Shown here in pieces: positions 46,323-56,390 of a DNA stretch of 64,000 nt (position 1 is the stretch's first letter; every line of letters begins with the position of its first letter). The stretch is from Anastrepha obliqua (taxonomy: Eukaryota > Arthropoda > Insecta > Diptera > Tephritidae), in the NCBI RefSeq assembly GCF_027943255.1, contig NC_072893.1:92139784-92203783 (forward strand). Direction: 5' to 3'. A model generated the notes under the pieces. That model saw only the letters and a list, made by a program, of their open reading frames with translations, was not told where the DNA came from and searched no databases. Position numbers and translations under genes: made by a program.

Positions 46323-46576
46323 GGCTGAAAAGTCCCGGCTCAAACATATAGATGGCACTAGTTTTATTGCATTCACCTCTTTTTCAATTAGTAATAACCT
46401 TAAAAAGATAGCTGTTAAAATTTCAGGATATTCTATTCATTAGTTCGAGAGTTATTGCGCTAAGAGTGACGCTACTTTCGGAAAGATCTCGTTGTTCTTA
46501 ATAGAAATTACGTTGATGAATAAATCTAATTTTGAAAAAAAGAGTTCTCTTTGTTAGACCCGGTGCTTTCCGGTGA
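46323..46576 (+). mobile_element. Mariner, internally deleted copy (about 250 bp)
   Basis: The left end after a TA is GGCTGAAAAGTCCCGG, followed by the mariner 5' UTR (CATTAGTTCGAGAGTTATTG and CTAAGAGTGACGCTAC). It then jumps into the last transposase codons, NRNYVDE and a stop at 46521-46523, and the 3' UTR to TTAGACCCGGTGCTTTCC, an imperfect inverse of the left end. Practically the whole transposase frame is lost, leaving a MITE-like derivative. The assignment rests on my memory of this mariner family's 5' UTR and tail. Confidence 0.7.
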
Positions 46577-46585
46577 CGCAAAAAA

Positions 46586-48964
46586 AATTTTTATTAAAAA
46601 AAAATTTTAATTTTAATATTGTTTGGATGACAGATCCATAAAATTGGTGTGGGGGAAGCTAGAAATTGTAATATAAAAATAATTGTTTTTGTTTTATATT
46701 TTAGATGAAACTTGCCTAAAAATTTGATTACTTTTCTTATATGTACACCTCATTCGACTAAGCTTGAGATACTCATGAATGTTAGAGCATTTATACATAC
46801 GACCTACATATATCGCCTCTTTAAAACAAGCTTTTTTCATTAATCTTGAATAATTTATGTATTTTATTTATTATTAAAATAACTAGCAGCAGAGGCTGGC
46901 TATAAGCCTTAAATTTAAAAATAAATCAAATTAAGGTTTTAATGTAGCTTCCATATTTTCCAATACTACTTTGGCCTTAATTGAGAAAAAAACATTTTAC
47001 AAATTGAAATACCAGTTGGGGTGCCCTACTATAGCACATTTTATTGCGTGTTTTTAGGCAATATTTTGCAATCAGTGGTAGTTCACAAAAAATAATGTTT
47101 AAGCATTAAAACTAAACTATTGAGAAAAAATATAAAATTTATCAAATTCAAAATAAATTCAAGTCACTGCAATGCTTTTAACACAAATATGTCTTAAAGA
47201 TTCTTAGCCATTAGTGGCGCGTATAGGTACACGAATGCACATACGGATGTACGTACGTACATATGCTTTGTTTTTCTGTGCCGTGAAACAGATTTTAATC
47301 AATCTGCATTACTCAGCGAGTTAATTGAATTGTTGCAGTGGCAGCGCAAGCAGCCGAGACGGGGTTGTCGTGGCAGCAACAATAATTGCATAGCGCATAA
47401 ACAGCTGCTCACAAATACATCCATGTGTACGGCAATATGTATGCATATGTTTGCATGTATTACACATTTTTACACCACTCACCAACACTCGTATTCACTT
47501 ACCGTTGCTCTGCAAACAGGCTATGTAAACATAAAAGTAAACAACATACAAATAGCAAGTTATTACCTTCCACTTTAAGCAACAACACAGCATCAACTGC
47601 TCTTACACCTCAGCTCCTCTTGTTTTGCTCAGCTACCGATCTCTGCGATTTTTCCACGATCAGCTTTGCAGCTTTTTTTGCTTCGGCTTCACTATATTTT
47701 GCGCTTTTGTATGAGTCTCTCACTCTTTTTACCTCCCTCCCACCCATCTCTCCATCGCTAACTCTTTGACTTTTCTGTTGCATGCAAAATCAGTAGGCAC
47801 TCATACACATGTACATATAAGTGCATATATACATACATATATGAGTATACATACATTCACATGCACCTATCTACCAACCTCTGAGCAGAAGTATGTTTGT
47901 TCAGTCGACAGCAACAATAATTGCCAATTAATGTTTTTCTTTAGCTAAAATTTCCGCTTTCTGCCAAGTGTCGCCCCTCTAGCTTACGCTCTCCTTCTTT
48001 TCGACAGTGCCACGCACCACCGGCAATTATTCACAAACAGACAGTAGTAAGAGCGATGGACGGTAGTTGGTGGGCGGTACGCGGAGAAGCTTCGCTGGCA
48101 CCAGCGACTCTCACACCAACGAACTAAAACTGGCACCATACAAACGCGAATGTGAATGATTGCGTCTGCTGTTGTTGGTTGTGCTTTGGCGTCAACAACA
48201 ACAATACCAATTATGCACTGTTAAATTCGCATACAATTGGCCGTTTTCTTCGTTAATTGCTTCCTAAATATGCCACCCGCACATCGCACCTTCCAATGCT
48301 TACGGCTGGTGGGGAGGAGAAAAAACAGTAGGAGAAGGCTGTATACTGTTGGTTTCCTCTCGTTATATTAAGAGAATAAGTGCAGTCTTTGCAGAGCTCC
48401 GCCGCTTGCTGTTGCATTTTTGCAGTTGCAGCCGTTAGCCGCTCCAAGTCATCTCATTGATTGGCGCTTTGCCTTCTACGTTTTTTTGCTGTTGCAGTTT
48501 CTTCATCCTCCTTGGAAACTTATAAAAGTATAAATGTTTACGACTACGTATGTACATATACATACATACATATGTGTATGTTTTCTTTGTGTCAATTATT
48601 TTTTCTCCCTTCTGTTTCTAGCGGCCTGGCATTTGCTATCAATAAATTTGCGCACTAATTAAAAATAATTAATAATATTGTAAAGATTTAAATAATTGCT
48701 GGGCAATCGTTGTGTGCGCACAGAAGTGGTGGAAAAAATAAGCATAGCAAATAAAGTCCCATACGCTCATACATATTACCTTACGTAGGTACAATATACT
48801 CGCATAAAGACGTCTGGGTACACTGCGAAAAAAACTGTGTAATTGCTGGAAGCCATGGTAAAATTATCTACCTATGCTAATCAGCCTTCATTGCTTAATG
48901 AATTTGTGCGTGTCTACTGTTTTGTAGGTTCCGGGTTTTGAAGTACACTTTGAATGACCAAATG
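46586..48964. other. Gene-free stretch with microsatellites and CAA runs
   Basis: GTACGTACGTACATATG lies near 47250, CATACATATATGAGTATAC near 47830, and ATGTACATATACATACATAC near 48545. The plus frames at 47330-47948 cross such DNA and show no domain. Triplet runs (CAACAACAACAATACC near 48200) are present. No gene assigned. Confidence 0.35.
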
Positions 48965-49105
48965 ATGATAAAATAGATTTTTCTAATAACGGTAGCCATA
49001 TGGAAAAACTTCGAGAGCATTTGTGCCATGAAAAACTTGATCATAAAAATCAGCAGCCGTTCGGAGATGACATTGAACATATAAGCAAAAAATATGGCAT
49101 CTAGA
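48965..49105 (+). repeat. SINE, diverged body fragment
   Basis: GATTTTTCTAATAACGGTAG, GAGAGCATTTGTGCCATGAA, AAACTTGATCATAAAAATC and GCCGTTCGGAGATGAC match the SINE body in order. The head is missing. Confidence 0.6.
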
Positions 49106-49289
49106 CAATTTGGAAAATCAGTCATCAGGTTTGAGATATGTTGTTCTTAATGATCAACCATTTTCATAATAAGTTTCAATAATTTTAACTCGTTGTTCTA
49201 TCGTGTAAAATTGTACATCTGTCTACTTGACAAGTTTCTAGTCAATTAGTATCTACTACAACATCTAGTCGTCGCTTTTGAGAGTCCCT

Positions 49290-49600
49290 TTACTTTTGAG
49301 GTAAAAAATCCCTCGAAAATTTTTCGCAGTATTGTGACCAACCTTCACGTCTTTGGGTATTAAGATTATTTTTACTTCTCCCCATACCTTTTGCTTATAA
49401 CTGAGGAAGAGATTGAGCCTGTAAGTTGTCGTTATCTAAGGTACTACTGCGGCTACTGTTCCTTGGAGCATGGCTGGTATGGTACCGCACGAGCCCGGTG
49501 ATTTATATAGTGCGAAGGATCTAATAGCTTAAGCTACTTTGTCTTCTGTGATATTTTCGTCGATTGAATTGCCGCGCCTGTAAGTGGAGTATGCTTTAGA
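49290..49600 (-). pseudogene. LINE reverse-transcriptase fragment
   Basis: The minus frame reads AIRSFALYKSPGSCGTIPAM, then LFLSYKQKVWGEVKIILIPK and HNTAKNFRGIFYLKS. This matches the opening of the reverse-transcriptase domain of jockey/R1-type non-LTR elements (KSPGxDGxxPxxL and VKxxxIPKxGK). Stops interrupt it. The part upstream in that strand (49600-49810) may be part of the same element but is too decayed to call. Confidence 0.7.
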
Positions 49601-49810
49601 GTTGGTTGTTTATTCACAGTGCATACAATGGACGCCTCTTGGAAATTCCAGTGCTTTAAGACTTATCTCTTTCTAACCTCTTCACGAGGCTTTCAAAAAA
49701 ATTGGAGAAAAATCATATCGTCAGTAGTAGCCTTTCTGAGTTATTTTCTCTCTCATCCACAATTTCGCGTAATGCTTCGGAGCTTTTCCTTCGAGATGGT
49801 TGCAAGATAG

Positions 49811-51544
49811 TCAAAATTAATCCCTTCTGGTACGATTTAATAATGAAAAACTGTGAATGAAATAGCCATTTAATTTTTATTTAAACAAATTGTTTCATTT
49901 TATTATTCTTACATATTCTTAATTAATATCTATTTTTACTTATTATTAAAAAATATTAAAAACGGTAGAATTGAGAAAAAAGCAAAGCAAAATCTTAATA
50001 AGGTGTGCAGTTAATAGCTTGCGAGCGTGTTGGGCTTTTCAAAACAATCTGGTAAATTTTAAATAAGATTAGTTGTTATATTCAACTATAACTTTATATG
50101 ACGAATGTTGCTTGTCATTGTGTGGAATGGCATGTAAAAAGAAATTACGAACTAGATTCGTTAAGTTAACGAAATGAGTTAATAGAGTTCGTAAAAGGAA
50201 CGACTGCCATCTCCAGCTGGTCTGCGGTAAAACGCCCTAAAAATTATTGAATGCGAAAACACACTTCCCATTTGGGTAATAATCGATAAAAAAAGCTGTA
50301 GAATCAAAATGTCGCTAAGTGAATAAAAATGCCCTACAATACCTAAATTCACTTGACATTTGGTTCTCTATCTATGGACTGTTAGTGATCTGCGACAATG
50401 AAACCATATAAGGAAGCGGAAAAGTGCATTCAACTGATTTCGGCTTTATGCATTATGAAATACTAAAAATAGCTCCAGCTGTAGGAGTTACTGCCAATTA
50501 TCGCGTAAAACGAATCCAATCGACAAAGTTATACGCCCTAATACAACAACGGCCACAGAAGCTCGTACTTTAGTTGAGTATTAGGGACGTTGAGTATTAG
50601 GGACGAAATAAAGGCGACGCACACGCTCTAATTGGTGGCAGCTGTAAGACAAGATGTATACACTAGGGCTGTGGGAAAGTATATAGGAAATCATTTATCA
50701 TTCACACATAGCCACATTAAAAACTCATAGGAAGTCGCGAAAGAAAATTATAGTTCGCGATAATAAAATCAGAGGAAATTACAGAAACTATCTGTTGATG
50801 GCATCCACCTTGAAATGCTTCCAAATTTTACCCAATTACAATTATACGTGCAATATATCGATTCCATGTTGCCTAGCTTTGGATATAAAAACGCACTAAA
50901 ATGCCCATTTAAAGAAAATAAAACACCAAATTTGTTTGAATCACTTAAAAAACTTTGTATGCGTGACAAATTGTCTTTAGAATGTGCGTTTTTTTTAAAT
51001 AAATGTGTTATGCTTATGTACAATTTAATTTATGAGTTGTTTTTTTTGTTAAGCGAGTCTCTTTTGTTAAGGGAACGACTTATTTGCTATATTTGAGGTT
51101 ATGTAAGTAGATAACGTACTCTTTTTGTAAAAATGTCAGTAGGGTTCCTTTAGTATTTTCTGGTATTTTGTGGCTTATTTTTACTGTGAATACACCTCTT
51201 GATGCCATAAGTCCCACTAAGGATTGATGGCCAGAAGAAACGTTTACACCTCTATGGTTTTAATCCGCATTCAGTAAATTCAAACGCCTTTTAAAATGTG
51301 TAAAAAGATTTTCAATTTTAAGAAGAGTTGAGAGAAGAACATTTAATATTCTTGCATAACCTTAAAAGGACCAAAAAATTAAATTCACACTTTCAAAATA
51401 TCAAATTTTATAAGAACCAAGTAATTTTCATTAGCACTAAAATCTTCTCAGAGTGGCATTTTTTAAGCTTTAAATTAAAAAAAAAAAAAAACAAGGACGA
51501 AACTTCAAAATTTTCGCATTTTCGGTATAAAAAGCACTATAAAA
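49811..51544. other. Gene-free AT-rich stretch
   Basis: The overlapping opposed frames at 50769-51096 and the Lys-rich frame at 51328-51567 have no recognisable domain. A GTTGAGTATTAGGGACG phrase is duplicated near 50574-50606. Confidence 0.35.
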
Positions 51545-51600
51545 AAGCACAATTCGGAAAAACGTGACGTCACGCCCTCTCTGATGGGCGCAATCTTCTT
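51545..51600 (-). repeat. GACGTCA repeat family, short terminal-like fragment
   Basis: GTGACGTCACGCCCTCTCTG and ATGGGCGCAATCTT match GCGACGTCACGCCTCTCTGA and TGTGTGCAATCTT at 52861-52893 in the same orientation, 1.3 kb apart. A LINE fragment lies between them. Confidence 0.5.
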
Positions 51601-52224
51601 TCTATCATTCTTGATCGATGTTGTGTCTTAACATCGACGAACATCAAACATACGTAGTATTCACTTCACAACCAGAGATAAGACTGCCTCACAAACTCGC
51701 TTCACTATTGTGGTGATAAACGAGTCCTCATTACAGAAAAAATAATTCAAAATTTATGTTAAGAGTCAAGTGTTATTAAAATAAAAGTCGAATTTTTGAA
51801 TTAAAAATAAACTTTTTTATTGAGTGAAGGTTATTGCCTCGAACTTTACTCCACTCCTTGTTATAAAAAATTTTAAAAATCATTCATACTTTAGCCTTTA
51901 TGTCTTAAAAATAAATTCATAATTGTTTTTTGTGATTGTACTTCCCATTTTTAATTAGCCACAAATTGGTCAATAATTTTGCTTCAGCGTTAAAATGTTT
52001 ATTTTTTAATCTCAAGACAACATTTCTTAATTTTACTTCTTATGCATCACTGAATTGATAAGAGCATAATAGCATATAGAATGTATACACTTCTTCTTCT
52101 TCGTCATCTTTCATTTAGGACTATGACCGGTTTGAAATTAACATTTAACAATAAACGATTGACTATAAATAAATCTTAAAATAAATAAAATTTACAATGC
52201 ATAAATATAAATAAGTTTTGTAAT

Positions 52225-52610
52225 ATATGTAGCCAATATTATTAATCGGATCTTGCGCCTGATGTCCAACATACATGCCATCTGCTAGGAGGTCTTCCTT
52301 TCGGCTTAGTTGTGGTGAGTCTTTCCTACATGGCTGATTTCAGGAGTCGTTCTGTGGGCGTTACATCTTCAATTTTACATATGCGTCTTATATCGTCGTT
52401 CCTCTGGTGGTCAAGCCCACTATACTCGTACATCGGAAAGTCTGCAATTCTGTTGTGTTTATAATACGCTGCGTTGTGTGTTGTCTTGTGTTTATAATCT
52501 GATCGCGTCTCCACACCATATGCCATAATGGGTCTGACGCATGTTTTGTAGATACGGACTTTACTTCTGGTACTCATATGCTTATTTTTCTGTGCGTAAA
52601 TAGCCAAATA
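52225..52610 (-). pseudogene. LINE ORF2 C-terminal fragment
   Basis: The minus frame reads YAQKNKHMSTRSKVRIYKTC, then VRPIMAYGVETR, and after a degenerate stretch GLDHQRNDDIRRICKIEDV, followed by TTKPKGRPPSRWHVCWTSG. This order (KxxIYKTCVRPIMTY, then LDHQRNxDIRR, then GRPPxRW) is typical of the region after the reverse transcriptase in a widespread insect LINE clade. The middle is corrupted and the catalytic reverse-transcriptase part is missing. Confidence 0.8.
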
Positions 52611-52654
52611 TGCTGGATGCTTCTTTAGTTTGCATCTTCTTTTTAGATCTCTGG

Positions 52655-52905
52655 ATGGCGTAATGTAATATATACACGATGCACAAAATACAAAGGTATA
52701 GCCCAGCTCGTACCGCTATTTCGCTCTCAGAGCATTTGGCAAAATCCCTGTGTGTGTGACGCCACACTAATGCAATTTATTTGTGTGTTGTTTGTGTAAT
52801 TTGTTCTTATTCTAGCATTCTTATTCGCATTTTCACGCTTTTCACACTCTATTGCACCAGTGCGACGTCACGCCTCTCTGATGTGTGCAATCTTGCATTG
52901 TATTG
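52655..52905 (-). repeat. GACGTCA repeat family, copy 2
   Basis: Read on the minus strand, AATGCAAGATTGCACACATC, GACGTCGCACTGGTGCAATA, AAAATGCGAATAAGAATGC, TAGTGTGGCGTCA and AATAGCGGTACGAGCTGGGC match 25765-25910 and 26205-26300 in order. Non-coding; class unknown. Confidence 0.55.
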
Positions 52906-53228
52906 TTGTTGGCATATTAGGAGCATGAACGAATTGTTAAATCTTTGCGATTCCCATTTGTAAAAGCAGCTGACTTTTCTACGTCATCTGTACTTTAATT
53001 TTCACTTTTGTTTGTGTTCTGCTGAAGGTTGATGAAAAAATATAAGAAATACTCAATTAAATGCTTTAAATGAATGGAATAGTTTCAATGAATTTAATTC
53101 AGTTATCTTTAATTCTTTTAAGCAAAGTAAGATACTATGTTCTGGTTTAAAATGAAGTGAGTGAAAATTTTAAAATACAAGGCATTTGTACACTCAATAC
53201 AAATAATAAATCATTTGAAAAATAAAAC

Positions 53229-53530
53229 ATGTCCCATTCAATCAGTCCAGTTTTCGTCTTCTTTTTCCAGTAAATCTGAATAATAGCAAAAAGGCGTCGC
53301 AAATGATGATCATTTAGCTTAAATTCTAGGCACGTAAGCCAAGATCATTCTGTAAAATATTCCACGTAGTCGCAGGAAAAGGACCCAACGACAAATCGAC
53401 TTTCCGGCGTCTTCTTCAACTATGAGAATTTCACGAACAGATTTTTTTTTATTATAATAAAATTTCACATTTTGGAAGCGTTATTCTGGCGTTAAGAGAT
53501 TCATTGCGAAACCTTAAAAAAACCTAAAAA
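53229..53530 (-). mobile_element. CGGGTG-end mariner-like family, degenerate copy 4
   Basis: Phrases TTCCAGTAAATCTG and GGCGTCGCAAATGATGATCA correspond to the coding part of copy 2 (43470-43500). TTTTGGAAGCGTTATTCTGG and GTTAAGAGATTCATTGCG correspond to its N-terminal side (43850-43890). Order and orientation match copy 2. The middle is deleted. Confidence 0.5.
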
Positions 53531-53665
53531 AGTTATTCGAAGACAAAATTGTGATTAAATTTGCGCCACTGATTTTGTCAAATTCACTAAAAACCGAATA
53601 GCGGCAGCACAATATACGCAACCTTCTATTATATATTCTCTCAACAGTACCTGTATCTTAATTAA

Positions 53666-54399
53666 GGGGGTGGTAGGGTTTAGCGCTAAAAAAAAAAACA
53701 CTTTTTTTGTGAATTTTTTACAGAAATATGGCTTAAGATACTTTAATAAAATCAGTTACATATTATTGTACATCTTTAATATCAATAAGTTTTTAAAAAA
53801 TATGAATAATAAAATATTGACAAATAAGCCCATGACAGAGTTTTTTTGGAGATATGTTTTTCGAGAGATGCTCTGCGGTGCCAATCGGCATTCGTCGTAG
53901 AATCATCTGAAACTAAAAAAGTCGAATTTTTCAGTTAAAGTATGACGTAATGCTCTCCCCTACATTAATAAAATTTTTTTTTTTCATTTTTGTAGTTTTG
54001 ATGGCAAAAAAACGTAAAACGAGCATTTTTGGCGAAAAATTTCGCCATATTTGTAAGTGAAAAACAACCTTAAAAAACAAAAAATAAAAAAAAAAGCAGT
54101 GTAGGGGGGAGGTATTTTTGATTTAGAAAACGTGTGCCAAATTTGAAAAGAATTGGTTGAATAGTTTCGGGGTTGTGATTGGCACCGGCTTTTAAGAAGT
54201 CGTTTCGGGAAAAACGCGTTTGAAAAAATGACTCTGAGAAATTATCGATGCTCCGCATTCGAGGTAGAGTGCCTACAAAGGCTATAACTTTGAGAGTTCT
54301 GCTCCGATCCATTTAAAATTTTGACACAACATTCTTGAAATGATTTACTATAAGATGAGTGAAGAAAAAAAATTTCGATTTTGTGACCCTATCCCCCCC
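53666..54399. mobile_element. TTAA-flanked non-autonomous element, copy C
   Basis: A 734-bp unit between TTAA 53662-53665 and TTAA 54400-54403. The ends GGGGGTGGTAGGGTTTAG and GACCCTATCCCCCCC are imperfect inverted repeats. The core GGGAAAAACGCGTTTGAAAA (about 54207-54226) lies 541 bp from the left end. The blocks GCCAAATTTGAAAAGAATTG (54127 on) and ATCATCTGAAACTAAAAAAG have homologues in copy A. A 76-codon plus frame (53670-53900) is not conserved in copies A and B. Confidence 0.82.
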
Positions 54400-54403
54400 T
54401 TAA

Positions 54404-56221
54404 ACTTGCAAATCATGAGAGATGCGGCTGAAAAATGAAAAAGACAGCTTGTTTTTTAAACAAAAAAAAGAGAGACAAATGACGAAAGTTACAAAGGGTT
54501 GATGGCATAAAGACCCGCAGAAATTATAACCAAAATTCCAAAAATAAAATTCTGTACGAAGATTTTAAGGTTATATTGGCTGCACGGAGAATAACCGGTT
54601 TCTTGGTAATCGATGCCCGATTCGTTTTAAAATTTCTTTGTGTAAGATATTTCTCACTGTGTGTCTTTGCTGCCTTTTCAACCCACCAATTTATTTATGT
54701 ATGTATGACTAAAAATGTTGCTGCCACTGCCGCAGTTGCTTTGCCTTTCAAACACTCGATGTGAACCAGTCTGCCGATTAAGTGCGCACACATGTTGCTG
54801 CCTGCAACAACAACAAAATACGTATTGGTTATACCTTCGCTTGCTTGGATGTATGTATGCATTTACGTTTATATGTACATATGCATGTGTATATGTACGT
54901 ATGTATGTATGTATACCCTGTAGTATGTGCTCATGCATATTGTTGTAATATTTTTCTTCTTAACGAGCTCATTTAAACTAAACTTAATTAACACTTAAAC
55001 CAAGTTATTTCCACTAATTAACGATTTTTTCTTTAAATACATATTTTCTTGCAAAAACGAAAACAACCAAAGAGGCAACTACACATACTAGTATTTTTTT
55101 GTTGCTTTACATATTAAAATTGTATAATTGCAGTGGAAAGCGATTGTAAGCAGGCATCCAATCAGCAACGAGACAACAACAAGCAGTTGCTTGCTTACAA
55201 TGCAACGGCAACAATAATCTGTAAAATACATAAAAAAATGGTGTGTCTGTTAATTTCGATTTGGTATACATTTTTCAGCGTTTTACGTGCCTCCAAGGAT
55301 ATATAATCACACACCCATACATATTAATATGAAGAAAATCTCTTTTGTTTTATAGTTTTTGACTTCTACTCATGGATTATATTACATGTAATTATACAGT
55401 ACTGAACAAAAAAATTTGTGTCGAAAAAAAAATCAGTTTTTGCTTGTTATATTTTTTATAGTATACAAATCCGAGTTGCATACTTTATATAAAATATATA
55501 AAAACTCCACAAAATTTTCCATTTCACAAACTTTCAATTTCACGGTTTTTAATTAGAATTTATAGCTAATTAAATTTTAGCATAATGTAGGTAAAGTGCA
55601 ATTTCGAAGTGGCTCAAAGTTCTCGTCGATTTTATATAGTATTTAGTAATTTTTTGTCAAACTTTTATAAGAAAATAATTAACATTTGAAAAAAGACAAA
55701 CAATCGAAACCGGTCAAAATATTGATGTGCCATGTATGTCCACATCTGCATAGAAATTTTATTACATATTATATAATGAAAATAAAAATAGAATTATTCG
55801 AAACGTTTTAGTTTAAAAGAGCTGCGGAATTAGTTGCCGCATATCCTTAAAAAATAAGTTATTTGATAGGGAAACGGCAAAATTTCGGTATATCTTAGTA
55901 AACAAGATCATTTTTGACACATAAAACAATTTAAGAGCCCAAAATAAAAATGTTCAGTATGCACATACGAGGATATACAATCAAATCAAATAATAATATA
56001 TAATTAATATACAATTAAAGAGTAAAACTTTAATATGCGAATGTGGGCATCAATATGTAATACATATTTATATATATTCCTGTGTGTAAATAAATTTTTT
56101 AAACTATAATGATGACTATCTCATTTTTAAATAAAAATTATAATTATAAATTCATTTAATTTTTCGCTCTAGAATAGTAAACAATAAATAAAGAGCTAAA
56201 ATTATAATTTTTTACTTATGT
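54404..56221. other. Gene-free AT-rich stretch with microsatellites
   Basis: ATGTACGTATGTATGTATG runs lie at 54845-54915. At about 55397, TACAGTACTGAACAAAAAAA recalls a Tc1-type end after TA, but no partner end was found. The segment 55555-55645 resembles the decayed subrepeats at 650-770 and 1090-1200. Opposed frames at 54678-54976 run through the microsatellites. Confidence 0.35.
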
Positions 56222-56390
56222 TGATATTTATATTTATATTTATATTTATATTTATATTTATATTTATATTTATATTTATATTTATATTTATATTTATATT
56301 TATATTTATATTTATATTTATATTTATATTTATATTTATATTTATATTTATATAATATTTATATTTATATTTCTTTTTATATTTATGTAA
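56222..56390. repeat. Hexanucleotide microsatellite (TATATT)n
   Basis: About 22 near-perfect units of TATATT (equivalently TTTATA) fill about 56222-56354, followed by imperfect units to 56390. The minus-strand translation, an Ile-Asn alternation, is an artefact. Confidence 0.95.

Noticed and set aside
55397..55440. TACAGTACTGAACAAAAAAA as a Tc1-type terminus
   Set aside because: No mirrored partner end and no transposase remnant could be found nearby.
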